The notes beneath the pieces were generated by a model. It saw only the letters and a program-made list of their open reading frames with translations, was not told the origin of the DNA and did not search any database. Positions 44,300 to 53,875 of a stretch of DNA of 64,000 bases are shown one piece after another (the first letter of the stretch is position 1; each line of letters starts with the position of its first letter). Both the position numbers and the translations under genes were made by a program. Origin of the DNA: Lactobacillales bacterium (GTDB lineage: Bacteria; Bacillota; Bacilli; Lactobacillales; Streptococcaceae); NCBI GenBank assembly GCA_031261705.1, contig JAISJD010000035.1, positions 1 through 64,000 on the forward strand, written 5' to 3'.

Positions 44300-45435
44300 G
44301 AGAGATTTTAAAGCAAAAAATCATTGAGGCAAGTCAGGAGATTGGGATTGATAAGATTGGTTTCACTTCGGCGCAGCACTTTTCTCATTTAAAGGATAGC
44401 CTAGAGGAGCAGAAGGCAATGGGGCATACGACAGGCTTTGAACATCCGAATATTGAAGAGCGTCTTTTTCCCGAGAAGATTTTTTCCGAGCCGAAAACGA
44501 TTATTTCACTAGCACTTGCCTACCCCACAAAAATTCACGAGAAAGCACCAAAAAGTCGTGTAAAACGTGGAAGTTTTGCGAGAGCTTCATGGGGAACGGA
44601 TTATCATGAGATTTTAAACGAAAAGATGAAGCAGCTGATTTTAAGGATTGAGGAAATTACTGCGGAGTTCTATCCAAGATTTAAGCCCATGGTGGATACG
44701 GGCGAGCTGATTGATGTAGTGGTTGCTGAGCGAGCGGGGCTGGGATTTATCGGGAAAAACGGATTGTTGATTACCGAGGAATTTGGTTCCTTTGTCTATC
44801 TAGGAGAAATTATCACGAATCTTGTGCTTACGCCAGACGAACCGAAGAAAAATGGTTGTGGAGAATGCACGAGGTGTATTGACCAGTGTCCGACTTCGGC
44901 ATTGCTCGGAGATGGGAGGATGAATGCGACACGTTGCCTTTCCTATCAGACGCAAACGAAGGGCTATATGCCAGAAGAATATCGGAAAAAAATACGTACA
45001 ACGATTTATGGCTGTGATATTTGTCAGCTTGTTTGTCCGTATAATAAAGGAAAAGATTTTCATTTTCACAAAGAAATGGAACCGAAAATTGAGGAGGTTC
45101 AACCAGAATTATTGCCTCTTTTGACGATTTCAAATAAGGAATTTAAAGCACGTTTTGGACACTTAGCAGGTTCTTGGCGAGGGAAAAAGCCGATTCAACG
45201 GAATGCGATTATCGCTTTAGCAAATGCGAACGATAGAGGAGCGATTCCAGCACTTTTACAATTAATGGCAGAAGATACACGTCCGGTTATTCGTGGTACG
45301 GCTGCTTGGGCAGTTGGTCAACTTGAGCGCCTACCGAATGAAGAAGAACGTCAATTTTTTGAGCAGCTACTCTCTAAGGAAAGCGATGAAGAAACAAAGA
45401 AAGAGTACCAACAAGTATTAAACAAATGGCTTTAA
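44296..45435 (+). CDS. queG: Epoxyqueuosine reductase QueG
   Basis: QueG reduces epoxyqueuosine to queuosine in tRNA using cobalamin and two 4Fe-4S clusters. The 379-aa protein has both ferredoxin-like motifs: [12 protein letters not shown] and C-D-I-C-Q-L-V-C-P. The C-terminal HEAT-like repeats (R-G-T-A-A-W-A-V-G) belong to the longer QueG form. It overlaps the upstream hypothetical gene. Confidence 0.95.
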   Translation: MREILKQKIIEASQEIGIDKIGFTSAQHFSHLKDSLEEQKAMGHTTGFEHPNIEERLFPEKIFSEPKTIISLALAYPTKIHEKAPKSRVKRGSFARASWGTDYHEILNEKMKQLILRIEEITAEFYPRFKPMVDTGELIDVVVAERAGLGFIGKNGLLITEEFGSFVYLGEIITNLVLTPDEPKKNGCGECTRCIDQCPTSALLGDGRMNATRCLSYQTQTKGYMPEEYRKKIRTTIYGCDICQLVCPYNKGKDFHFHKEMEPKIEEVQPELLPLLTISNKEFKARFGHLAGSWRGKKPIQRNAIIALANANDRGAIPALLQLMAEDTRPVIRGTAAWAVGQLERLPNEEERQFFEQLLSKESDEETKKEYQQVLNKWL

Positions 45436-45457
45436 CAGCCTGGAAAAGAGTGAGAAC

Positions 45458-46990
45458 GTGCAAAAAAAAGGTGAGGTAACAAAAACAGTAGGCTTGTTTG
45501 GATTTTTTGCCTTAACTGCCTCAATGGTGATTAACGTTTATGAGTATCCAACATTTGCGACATCGCAATTAAATTTACTGTTTTTTCTAATAGTTGGTGG
45601 AGTGCTTTGGTTTTTACCCGTGGCACTATGTTCAGCAGAAATGGCGACAGTGCCAGAATGGGAAAAAGGTGGGGTGTTTACTTGGGTTTCTAAAACTCTT
45701 GGGGAACGTTGGGGCTTTATGGCCATCTTTTTCCAATGGTTTCAGATTACAGTTGGTTTTATCACAATGATTTATTTCATGTTAAGTGCGATTTCGCAAA
45801 TTTTTTCGTGGTCTGCATTAAATGAAAATCCGCTATTAAAGACACTTGGTGTATTGGTGATTTTTTGGCTGGTGACTTTTTCACAATTTCGAGGAACTGC
45901 TCTTACGGATAAGCTGGCAAAATATACCTTTATGCTTGGAATCGTTGTTCCAGCAGTAGTCTTACTTTTGTTCGGGGTATTTTATGTACTTGGAGGCAAT
46001 CCCTTACAATTTAGTGGGTCGGGAAAAAATTTTCTTCCAGACTTTTCAGATATATCAACGGTAGTGGTTTTTGCCTCATTTGTTTTAAGCTACATGGGTG
46101 TGGAAGCCTCGGCGACTTATTCAAATGAATTAAAAGATGTTCAAAAAAATTATCCACGTGCAATGCTGTTGCTTTTAGTTTTCTTGATAGCGATAAGTGC
46201 AATTGGCGGGCTATCCATAAGTGCAATTATTCCGCAAAAAGAGTTATCGTTAAGCGGCGGTGTTTTGCAGGCAGTGGATAAATATTTGAAGCATTTTGGA
46301 CTTTCTAGTATTTGGCTATTAAAAGGCTTTTCAGTTTTAATCTGTATTGGGATAATTGGGGAAGTCAGCACTTGGGTCGTTGGACCAGTTCGTGGCTTAT
46401 ACATGGCGGCGCAAGAAGGACTACTCCCTCCAGTATTCCGTAAGGTGAACAAGCACAATGTTCCAGTGCCTTTAGTCTTAGTTCAAGGGATAGTGGTTAG
46501 CGTTTGGGCGATTGTGTTGACCTTGTTTGGTGGTGGGAATAATCTTTCCTTTCAAGTGGCGATTTCACTCACGACGACGATTTATATTTTAATGTATGTC
46601 CTCTTCTTTATTGGGTATTTCGTGTTCGTTTATAAGCATAAAGATTTAAAAGGTGGCTATCAAGTTCCTGGCAAGAAGCTTGGAAAAACAATCATTGCCT
46701 CCTCAGGGTTCCTTTGTTCCTTAGTCGTACTTGTCATTTCATTTATTGCACCATCCTCCATTCCTAAATCAGAGGATAGAGTGTTTCAGCTTTTATTATT
46801 GACATGCTTCTTAATCACAGCACTTTTACCTTTTATCATTTATCAATTGAATGATAAGTTAAAACACAAGACCATTCATCACCCGATCCATTTCAAAGCA
46901 AGCGAGGTCAATTTGTTTATCCGACCTATTGGACGTGGAGAAGAACACATTTTATCGGATGAAGTCAGAGAAAAACAAAAAATGATGTAG
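45458..46990 (+). CDS. APC-family amino acid antiporter, GadC-like
   Basis: This 510-aa membrane protein has about 12 segments and belongs to the glutamate/GABA antiporter branch of the APC superfamily. The N-terminal T-A-S-M-V-I-N-V-Y-E-Y-P substrate region and E-V-S-T-W-V-V-G-P-V-R-G-L in the middle match, and the length is close to E. coli GadC (511 aa). A hydrophilic tail after about residue 475 could play the C-plug role. No gadB is nearby, so the exchanged pair is unknown. It starts with GTG 45458. Confidence 0.85.
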   Translation: MQKKGEVTKTVGLFGFFALTASMVINVYEYPTFATSQLNLLFFLIVGGVLWFLPVALCSAEMATVPEWEKGGVFTWVSKTLGERWGFMAIFFQWFQITVGFITMIYFMLSAISQIFSWSALNENPLLKTLGVLVIFWLVTFSQFRGTALTDKLAKYTFMLGIVVPAVVLLLFGVFYVLGGNPLQFSGSGKNFLPDFSDISTVVVFASFVLSYMGVEASATYSNELKDVQKNYPRAMLLLLVFLIAISAIGGLSISAIIPQKELSLSGGVLQAVDKYLKHFGLSSIWLLKGFSVLICIGIIGEVSTWVVGPVRGLYMAAQEGLLPPVFRKVNKHNVPVPLVLVQGIVVSVWAIVLTLFGGGNNLSFQVAISLTTTIYILMYVLFFIGYFVFVYKHKDLKGGYQVPGKKLGKTIIASSGFLCSLVVLVISFIAPSSIPKSEDRVFQLLLLTCFLITALLPFIIYQLNDKLKHKTIHHPIHFKASEVNLFIRPIGRGEEHILSDEVREKQKMM

Positions 46991-46997
46991 GTTTTTC

Positions 46998-47026
46998 TTG
47001 TATTTTTAAAGAAAACTTGGTAGAAT
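46998..47026 (+). promoter_or_regulatory. rpsB promoter
   Basis: TTGTAT (46998-47003), 17 bp, TAGAAT (47021-47026). Transcription would begin about 47033, leaving a leader of about 120 nt. Confidence 0.75.
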
Positions 47027-47032
47027 ATTAAG

Positions 47033-47142
47033 CGTTGCAGAATACTGTAACCAAACCACATCTATTACTATTTCATGGGAGTTGCTAGGGATAGTCCTCG
47101 TGAGAGCTTGAAACAATAGAGAGGAAAAAAACAAAAACAAAG
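47033..47142 (+). promoter_or_regulatory. Structured rpsB leader
   Basis: The ~120-nt leader includes GGGAGTTGC, CTAGGGATAGTCCT and GTGAGAGC elements that can form short hairpins. Ribosomal protein leaders with this kind of structure often bind S2 to repress rpsB. I could not match a specific class. Confidence 0.4.
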
Positions 47143-47154
47143 GTGGAAACAAAC

Positions 47155-47934
47155 ATGGCAGTCATTTCAATGAAACAATTACTTGAAGCCGGTGTTCACT
47201 TCGGTCACCAAACACGCCGTTGGAACCCAAAAATGAAGAAATACATCTTCACAGAACGTAACGGAATCTACATCATCGACTTACAAAAAACTGTAAAATT
47301 AGTTGACGTAGCTTACGATTACATGAAAAATGTTGCTGAAGAAGGCGGAATCGCTTTATTCGTAGGAACTAAAAAACAAGCACAAGAAGCAATCAAAGAA
47401 GAAGCTACACGTGCAGGTCAATACTACATTAACCATCGTTGGTTAGGTGGAACATTGACTAACTGGGATACAATCCAAAAACGTATCGGTCGTTTGAAAC
47501 AAATCAACAAAATGGAAGAAGACGGAACTTTTGACGTCCTACCTAAAAAAGAAGTTGCTTTGTTAAACAAACAACGCGAACGTCTTGAAAAATTCTTAGG
47601 TGGTATTGCGGACATGCCTCGCATTCCAGATGTTATGTACATCGTTGACCCACGTAAAGAACGTATTGCTGTTCAAGAAGCACACAAATTAAACATTCCA
47701 ATCGTTGCAATGGTTGATACAAATAGCGATCCAGATGAAATCGATGTAATCATTCCTTCAAATGACGATGCAATTCGTGCCGTGAAATTAATCACTGGTA
47801 AAATGGCTGACGCATTTATCGAAGGAAATCAAGGAGAAGACCAAGTGGTTGAAGAAATTTTCATCGCTGAAGACGGTCAAACTGCTGATTCAATCGAAGA
47901 AATCGTTGAAGTTGTTGAAGGCATTAACGAATAA
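47155..47934 (+). CDS. rpsB: 30S ribosomal protein S2
   Basis: S2 is a late-assembling small-subunit protein. The 259-aa sequence starts [19 protein letters not shown], includes the R-W-L-G-G-T-L-T-N region, and ends in an acidic tail. An upstream GTG at 47143 would overlap the AAAGGTGG ribosome site, so ATG 47155 is the start. Unusually, tsf (EF-Ts), its normal partner, does not follow; a terminator comes next, then a glycosyltransferase. Confidence 0.97.
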   Translation: MAVISMKQLLEAGVHFGHQTRRWNPKMKKYIFTERNGIYIIDLQKTVKLVDVAYDYMKNVAEEGGIALFVGTKKQAQEAIKEEATRAGQYYINHRWLGGTLTNWDTIQKRIGRLKQINKMEEDGTFDVLPKKEVALLNKQRERLEKFLGGIADMPRIPDVMYIVDPRKERIAVQEAHKLNIPIVAMVDTNSDPDEIDVIIPSNDDAIRAVKLITGKMADAFIEGNQGEDQVVEEIFIAEDGQTADSIEEIVEVVEGINE

Positions 47935-47948
47935 TATTAACTATACTC

Positions 47949-47980
47949 GCTCGGAGGTCTTAGGACTTTCGAGCTTTTTT
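47949..47980 (+). terminator. rpsB terminator
   Basis: GCTCG-GAGGTC pairs with GAC-TTT-CGAGC (47949-47974), then six T. Confidence 0.85.
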
Positions 47981-48057
47981 GTTATAAAACTTTATGTTTC
48001 CATCATTGAATGATAAGATATTAAATGAGTAATCATTTATAGGGAGGAAAGAGATCT

Positions 48058-49011
48058 ATGGATAAGGTATCAATCATTGTCCCTTGTTATAATGAAGAGG
48101 AAACGGTGCCTGTTTTTTTTGAAACGGTCGAAGAAATATTGAAGAACGCCCCCTTTGATTATGAATATGTTTTTATTAACGATGGTTCAGAGGATAAAAC
48201 GTTACAGAAATTAAGAGAGCTGTATATTCTTGCGCCCGATAAGGTGAGATTTGCTTCATTTTCAAGGAATTTTGGAAAGGAAGCGGGGCTTTTAGCCGGA
48301 CTAACTGAAGCAGTGGGAGATTATTCAGTTGTTATGGATGTTGATTTGCAGGATCCGCCAGAAATGCTTTTAGAAATGTATGATATTTTACAAAAGGAGC
48401 CAGAGATAGATGTTGTGGGAACTCGTCGAGTCACAAGAGATGGAGAGCCAGCAATTCGTTCGCTTTTTGCCAAGCTTTTTTATAAAATCATCAATAAAAT
48501 TTCTGATGCGCAAATTATTGACGGTGCTCGTGATTATCGCATGATGCGTAAAGCAATGGTAGATTCTATTTTGTCACTTACGGAAAGAAATCGTTTTTCA
48601 AAAGGAATTTTTTCTTGGGTGGGCTACAACACAAAATATCTCGAGTATAAAAATATTGAACGAGTAGCAGGAAACACTTCTTGGAGCTTTTGGAGTTTGT
48701 TAAGATACTCTATTGATGGTATCGTTTCATTTTCTGAAGCTCCGCTAAATATTTCTATTTACTTTGGACTGTTTTCTGTGCTAATAGCGTTTATTGGGGC
48801 TGTTTTTATCGTTGTTCGGACATTGCTCTTTGGGAATGCCGTTCAGGGTTGGTCGTCTATGGTCTGTATTTTTCTAGCACTAGGAGGCGCTCAGCTTCTT
48901 TGTCTGGGGATTATTGGAAAATATATTGGAAAAATTTATACAGAAGTTAAAAGACGTCCGTCTTATCTTATCAAGGAAACTGAAAAAACTTATGAGGGGA
49001 AACCCAAATAA
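48058..49011 (+). CDS. GT2 glycosyltransferase, GtrB/CsbB-like
   Basis: This 317-aa family 2 glycosyltransferase has the nucleotide-sugar motifs V-P-C-Y-N-E-E and V-M-D-V-D-L-Q-D-P (DxD-like). Two C-terminal membrane segments (about 226-290) anchor it. These are features of the polyprenyl-phosphate glycosyltransferases that prime cell-envelope glycosylation. It is followed 25 bp later by a GtrA-like membrane protein, which probably flips the lipid-linked sugar. AGGGAGG lies before ATG. Confidence 0.9.
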   Translation: MDKVSIIVPCYNEEETVPVFFETVEEILKNAPFDYEYVFINDGSEDKTLQKLRELYILAPDKVRFASFSRNFGKEAGLLAGLTEAVGDYSVVMDVDLQDPPEMLLEMYDILQKEPEIDVVGTRRVTRDGEPAIRSLFAKLFYKIINKISDAQIIDGARDYRMMRKAMVDSILSLTERNRFSKGIFSWVGYNTKYLEYKNIERVAGNTSWSFWSLLRYSIDGIVSFSEAPLNISIYFGLFSVLIAFIGAVFIVVRTLLFGNAVQGWSSMVCIFLALGGAQLLCLGIIGKYIGKIYTEVKRRPSYLIKETEKTYEGKPK

Positions 49012-49036
49012 AATTTTATAATGAAAGTGTGAAATT

Positions 49037-49549
49037 GTGCAGTCAAGTAGAAACAGTGCAAAAGAAATTGTTCGATATTTAATTGTTGGGGTGTTAACGA
49101 CAATCGTTTATTTTGTTGCTCGATTCACCGTTGTTCATTTTTCATCTTCTCCGATTTTTTCGGTAATTGTGGGGCAGGTCGCTGCTATCTTATTCGCTTT
49201 TTTTGCTTCAAAATTTTTTGTTTTTGAACAACAAAAAGAAGAGAAAAGTGCATGGATACAGTTTATTCAATTTGTTATAGGGAGGCTTCTTGTATTTGTT
49301 TTGGATTTATTGATTACGTATATTTTTGTTGAAAAATTTGCGAGTACTATTATCCAATTTTTTCGTTTAAACCATCTAAATTATGAAAGTTTTCCTTTTA
49401 ATATTCCAGTGATTTCTGGTTTTATTGGGACGCCTGTTTTACTTAATACATTCTTTTGGGCAATGCTTATGCAGGTTTTAGCGATTGTTCTGAATTATAT
49501 TATTAGTAAATTTTTCGTGTTTAGTAAGGGTGATGAAAGCACTCATTGA
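49037..49549 (+). CDS. GtrA-like membrane protein
   Basis: This 170-aa polytopic protein (about four segments) matches the GtrA family of lipid-linked sugar translocases (Y-L-I-V-G-V-L-T-T, F-F-A-S-K-F-F-V-F, and F-V-F-S-K at the end). It starts with GTG 49037. With the preceding GT2 enzyme it forms a GtrAB-type system for teichoic acid or other envelope glycosylation; the sugar is unknown. Confidence 0.88.
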   Translation: MQSSRNSAKEIVRYLIVGVLTTIVYFVARFTVVHFSSSPIFSVIVGQVAAILFAFFASKFFVFEQQKEEKSAWIQFIQFVIGRLLVFVLDLLITYIFVEKFASTIIQFFRLNHLNYESFPFNIPVISGFIGTPVLLNTFFWAMLMQVLAIVLNYIISKFFVFSKGDESTH

Positions 49550-49692
49550 ATAATACGTTTTAAAATATTCAATAACAGGAACAATCCTGCATAAAAGCTG
49601 TCTTTTTTATAAATCAATTAAAGTTTTCTATTAAATGTTTGGTAAAAGTGATAAAATAATCAACAGAGATTAAATAATGGAGGTTATGTCGG

Positions 49693-50685
49693 ATGACAGT
49701 ATTAGTTTTGGGTGGAGCTGGCTACATTGGCTCACATGCGGTAGACCAATTAATAACAAAAGGCTATGATGTCGCAGTTGTTGATAACTTAGTAACTGGA
49801 CACATCAAGTCGTTACACCCTAATGCCCGCTTTTATGAAGGAGATATTCGTAATAAAGCATTTATGCGTGAAGTATTTGAACAAGAAAAAATGATTGAAG
49901 GGGTCATGCACTTTGCGGCATTTTCACTTGTTGGTGAGTCAATGGAGAAACCTCTGAAATATTTTAATAATAATGTTTACGGTGCGCAGATAACGCTTGA
50001 AGTGATGGAAGAATTTGGTGTACAGCATATTGTCTTTTCTTCTACAGCAGCAACTTTTGGGATTCCAGAAGAAGTGCCAATCAAAGAAACCACGGCTACC
50101 AATCCAATCAATCCATACGGGGAATCTAAACTCATGATGGAAAAAATAATGAAATGGCAATCAGAAGCAACCGATATGACTTATGTTGCGCTACGCTACT
50201 TCAATGTTGCCGGAGCAAAAGCAGATGGTTCAATCGGGGAAGCACATAACCATGAAACACATTTGATTCCAATTATCTTACAAGTCGCCTTGGGTCAACG
50301 AGATAAATTAATGATTTACGGAGATGACTACAATACACCAGACGGCACATGTATTCGTGATTATATTCAAGTTGAAGATTTGATTGATGCGCACATTAAG
50401 GCTTTAGAATACTTAAAAGAAGGCGGAGAAAGCAATACCTTTAACTTAGGTTCTGCGGATGGCTATTCGGTTAAGGAAATGTTGGAAGCAGCAAGAGAAG
50501 TAACAGGACATGCGATTCCAGCAGAAATAGGTCCACGTCGTGCGGGAGATCCTGATGTGTTAGTTGCTTCAAGTGAAAAAGCAAACGATGTTTTAGGATG
50601 GACTCCTCAATATACTGAGGTTAGAGATATTATTTCTACAGCATGGACATGGCATCAAAAACATCCAAATGGGTATGAAGCGTAG
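49693..50685 (+). CDS. galE: UDP-glucose 4-epimerase
   Basis: GalE interconverts UDP-glucose and UDP-galactose. The 330-aa SDR has the NAD motif G-G-A-G-Y-I-G-S-H (7-15) and the catalytic P-Y-G-E-S-K tyrosine/lysine pair (Y149 region). The length is typical. It supplies UDP-galactose for envelope polymers rather than a Leloir operon, judging from its GtrAB, gpsA and galU neighbours. TGGAGG precedes ATG. Confidence 0.95.
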   Translation: MTVLVLGGAGYIGSHAVDQLITKGYDVAVVDNLVTGHIKSLHPNARFYEGDIRNKAFMREVFEQEKMIEGVMHFAAFSLVGESMEKPLKYFNNNVYGAQITLEVMEEFGVQHIVFSSTAATFGIPEEVPIKETTATNPINPYGESKLMMEKIMKWQSEATDMTYVALRYFNVAGAKADGSIGEAHNHETHLIPIILQVALGQRDKLMIYGDDYNTPDGTCIRDYIQVEDLIDAHIKALEYLKEGGESNTFNLGSADGYSVKEMLEAAREVTGHAIPAEIGPRRAGDPDVLVASSEKANDVLGWTPQYTEVRDIISTAWTWHQKHPNGYEA

Positions 50686-50759
50686 TTTTGTAGTAAACTA
50701 GTTGTGAGATTAAAAGTTAAGAAACTTATCGAAATTATAGTATAAAGGAGTTTTTCAAA

Positions 50760-51785
50760 TTGGAAAAACAAAGAGTAGCGATTTTAGGCCCTGGTTCTTG
50801 GGGAACAGCACTTGCTCAAGCTTTAAATGATAATGGTCATGAAGTGCGTATCTGGGGAAATAATCCAGAACAGCTAGTTGAAATTAATGAACATCACACA
50901 AATTCTCATTATTTACCTGATTTAGTTTTAGATGAAAAAATCAAAGGCTATCCGGATTTAAAAGAGGCAGTAAAGGATGCAGATGCGGTTCTATTTGTCG
51001 TACCAACAAAGGTCATGCGAATAGTTGCTAAGCAATTTGCTGAAGTCGTTGAAAATCGTCCAGTCATTATTCATGCGTCAAAAGGTTTGGAACAAGGAAC
51101 GCACGAGCGCATTTCTCAAATTCTATTAGAAGAAATTCCAGAAGAACATAGAAAAGCGGTAGTTGTCCTTTCAGGTCCTTCTCATGCAGAAGAAGTGGCA
51201 GTTCGAGATATTACCACCATTACTGCGGCATCTACAGATGATGAAGCGGCAAAATATGTTCAAGATTTATTTAATAATGAGTATTTTCGTATCTATACAA
51301 ACCATGATGTGATTGGTGTCGAAACAGCAGGCGCATTGAAGAATATTATTGCAGTAGGTGCTGGGGCATTACATGGCTTGGGTTATGGGGATAATGCAAA
51401 GGCGGCGATTATTACTCGTGGTCTAGCAGAAATCACTCGACTTGGTGTTGCAATGGGGGCAGACCCTCTAACTTATATGGGACTTTCTGGTGTAGGTGAT
51501 TTAATTGTTACGGGAACATCTATCCATTCACGGAACTGGCGTGCAGGTGATGCGCTTGGTCGAGGGGAAAAATTACCAGAGATTGAAAAAAATATGGGAA
51601 TGATTATCGAAGGAGTTTCTACAACGAAAGCTGCTTACGAACTTTCTCGTGAGTTAAGTGTAGAAATGCCAATCACAGAAGCAATTTATGACGTGCTTTA
51701 TAACGATAAAGAAATTCGTTCAGCAATTACGGACATCATGTTGCGTGAAGCACGCCCAGAAAATGAATATAAAGATGTCAAATAA
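50760..51785 (+). CDS. gpsA: Glycerol-3-phosphate dehydrogenase [NAD(P)+]
   Basis: GpsA reduces dihydroxyacetone phosphate to sn-glycerol 3-phosphate for phospholipid and teichoic acid synthesis. The 341-aa protein has the Rossmann motif [10 protein letters not shown] (about 10-19) and the conserved [12 protein letters not shown] segment. It starts at TTG 50760 with AAAGGAG nearby. galU follows 22 bp later, the common gpsA-galU pair of lactic acid bacteria. Confidence 0.95.
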   Translation: MEKQRVAILGPGSWGTALAQALNDNGHEVRIWGNNPEQLVEINEHHTNSHYLPDLVLDEKIKGYPDLKEAVKDADAVLFVVPTKVMRIVAKQFAEVVENRPVIIHASKGLEQGTHERISQILLEEIPEEHRKAVVVLSGPSHAEEVAVRDITTITAASTDDEAAKYVQDLFNNEYFRIYTNHDVIGVETAGALKNIIAVGAGALHGLGYGDNAKAAIITRGLAEITRLGVAMGADPLTYMGLSGVGDLIVTGTSIHSRNWRAGDALGRGEKLPEIEKNMGMIIEGVSTTKAAYELSRELSVEMPITEAIYDVLYNDKEIRSAITDIMLREARPENEYKDVK

Positions 51786-51807
51786 TTTATTGAGGGAGAT
51801 AGAAGTC

Positions 51808-52734
51808 ATGAAAGTCAGAAAAGCAGTGATTCCAGCAGCAGGACTAGGGACACGTTTCTTACCAGCTACAAAGGCAATGGCGAAAGAAATGCTACCAATC
51901 GTTGATAAACCAACCATTCAATTTATCGTAGAGGAAGCTCTTGCCTCTGGAATTGAAGATATTTTGATTATTACTGGAAAAGGAAAACGCCCAATCGAAG
52001 ACCATTTTGACTCAAACTTTGAATTAGAACAAAGTCTAAAAGACAAAGGGAAAACAGAATTATTACAACTTGTAGAAGAAACAACAGATATTAATCTTCA
52101 TTTTATTCGTCAATCACATCCAAGAGGCTTGGGTCATGCAGTTCTTCAAGCAGAAGCCTTTGTTGGTGGAGAACCTTTTGTAGTTATGCTTGGCGATGAT
52201 TTAATGGACGATACAGTGCCTTTGACGAAACAATTAATTGATGATTATGATGAAATTCACGCATCAACGATTGCTGTAATGAAAGTTCCTCATGAAGATA
52301 CAGATAAATACGGCATTATCAAACCTTCTGGAAAAGTAAAAGACGGTTTGTATAATGTGGAATCATTTGTTGAAAAACCAAAACCAGAAGATGCGCCAAG
52401 TGATTTAGCGATTATTGGTCGTTATCTATTAACACCAGAAATCTTCACAGTTTTAGAAACACAAGAAGCAGGTGCTGGTGGAGAAATTCAATTAACCGAT
52501 GCAATTGATACATTGAATAAAACACAACGCGTATTTGCACATGAATTTAAGGGCAGACGTTATGATGTCGGGGATAAATTTGGTTTCTTGAAAACTTCTA
52601 TTGAGTATGGCTTGACTCATAAGGAAGTAAAAGACAATCTTCGTAAATTCATCATTGATTTAGGAAAAGAATTAGATAAAGAAGAGAAAAAAGAAGAAAA
52701 GAAAGTAGCTGAAAAAACAGCGACTACTAAATAA
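51808..52734 (+). CDS. galU: UTP-glucose-1-phosphate uridylyltransferase
   Basis: GalU makes UDP-glucose from UTP and glucose 1-phosphate. The 308-aa protein has the nucleotidyltransferase motif [14 protein letters not shown] near the N-terminus and the V-E-K-P motif. The frame is open further upstream to 51688 inside gpsA, but GGGAG lies 9 nt before ATG 51808 and the usual start is [11 protein letters not shown] Lys/Glu-rich tail ends the protein. Strong terminator after it. Confidence 0.95.
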   Translation: MKVRKAVIPAAGLGTRFLPATKAMAKEMLPIVDKPTIQFIVEEALASGIEDILIITGKGKRPIEDHFDSNFELEQSLKDKGKTELLQLVEETTDINLHFIRQSHPRGLGHAVLQAEAFVGGEPFVVMLGDDLMDDTVPLTKQLIDDYDEIHASTIAVMKVPHEDTDKYGIIKPSGKVKDGLYNVESFVEKPKPEDAPSDLAIIGRYLLTPEIFTVLETQEAGAGGEIQLTDAIDTLNKTQRVFAHEFKGRRYDVGDKFGFLKTSIEYGLTHKEVKDNLRKFIIDLGKELDKEEKKEEKKVAEKTATTK

Positions 52735-52735
52735 G

Positions 52736-52782
52736 AAAAAATCATCATCGTTCGATTAAATTCGAACGGTGATGATTTTTTT
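52736..52782. terminator. Bidirectional terminator after galU
   Basis: AAAAATCATCATCGTTCGA pairs with TCGAACGGTGATGATTTTT in a long stem with one mismatch and A/T tails on both sides. It also serves the convergent HAD gene. Confidence 0.9.
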
Positions 52783-52784
52783 AA

Positions 52785-53687
52785 TTAGTGATACCCTTTA
52801 TTTTCTAACTCTTTGATGGTTGCGCTTGGAAGTTCTAAGAGAGAAATGACTTCCTCAAAGGGTAAATCTTTTGCTAACAACTTTTCAGCAGCTAGTTTTA
52901 AACCAATGTGAATTCCTTTTTCAAGTATTGGATTGGTTTTATCGTTTAAATCAACAATGAACTTACTTGCGGGCAAGTCGAAGAGAACTTTTACGGCACC
53001 AAAAAGCTGTTCAAAAGAGTCGATTTCAATATCAAAGACTGGTTTTACTCCGTCTGCCAAAGTTCTTCCCCTATGATTGAACCACATAGATTTCCACCCA
53101 CCATTATGAGCGCCAGTCACGTCATTGTCGTAGCTATCCCCTACATAGATAGTTGTTGCGGGATTTAAGGAAAATTGTTTTGCGGCAAGCTCAAATATTT
53201 CTTTTTCAGGTTTTTGAAAGCCTGTTGCTTGAGAAACAATAACATGGTCGCTATCCACATACTCATAAAGTCCAAGCTGTTTCACTTTTTTTAATTGGTG
53301 TTCTGTGGGCCCATTGGTGATGACTCCAACAGGCACGTTTTTACTTTTCAAAAATTCCAAGGTTAGTTTCATTTCATCAAGCATGGTAATATTATCCAAC
53401 TCTTGAACGTAGATTTCTTGGAAATGTGTGCCAGTCGCAAGGTCAATTTCCTCATACCCTAAATCTTTTAAAGTTTCATTGGTACGATGAAATCTCATTT
53501 CTTCAATCGTCCAATCCTCCGACATTACTTTGGGAAAACCGACATCACTATGATGACGAAAACGGATATAGGCTTTATTCATATCCTCGTCTCTAAAATT
53601 AGGAAAGACTTTCTTCATTGCTCTTCGGTACGGTTCTTGTTGGTCGTAAATCGTGTCATCCACATCGAAAACGATGGCTTCAATCAT
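52785..53687 (-). CDS. HAD-family hydrolase
   Basis: This 300-aa haloacid dehalogenase-like phosphatase has motif I D-V-D-D-T (D9-D11), motif II T-N-G-P-T, a lysine in K-P-E and the motif IV G-D-S-Y-D-N-D. A cap domain lies between. The C-terminal 70 residues form an extension beyond the usual YjjG-type enzyme. ATG 53687 is preferred over GTG 53705, which has no ribosome site. The substrate is unknown. Confidence 0.85.
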   Translation of the reverse strand: MIEAIVFDVDDTIYDQQEPYRRAMKKVFPNFRDEDMNKAYIRFRHHSDVGFPKVMSEDWTIEEMRFHRTNETLKDLGYEEIDLATGTHFQEIYVQELDNITMLDEMKLTLEFLKSKNVPVGVITNGPTEHQLKKVKQLGLYEYVDSDHVIVSQATGFQKPEKEIFELAAKQFSLNPATTIYVGDSYDNDVTGAHNGGWKSMWFNHRGRTLADGVKPVFDIEIDSFEQLFGAVKVLFDLPASKFIVDLNDKTNPILEKGIHIGLKLAAEKLLAKDLPFEEVISLLELPSATIKELENKGYH

Positions 53688-53875
53688 TGTTTTGTTATCC
53701 CTCACTTACAAAATTAAGAAAAATTTTCATACTCTCTAATTTTATTCATTGTCTCAAGATAAATCAACTGTTTCGAGGAGTGGAAAAGAAATTTTCTATT
53801 TTATTAAAGAGATGTATCCGTTTTATGAATAAATGCTCTGTGATAAAATGAGGATAGAGAATGGAAGTGAAACCA

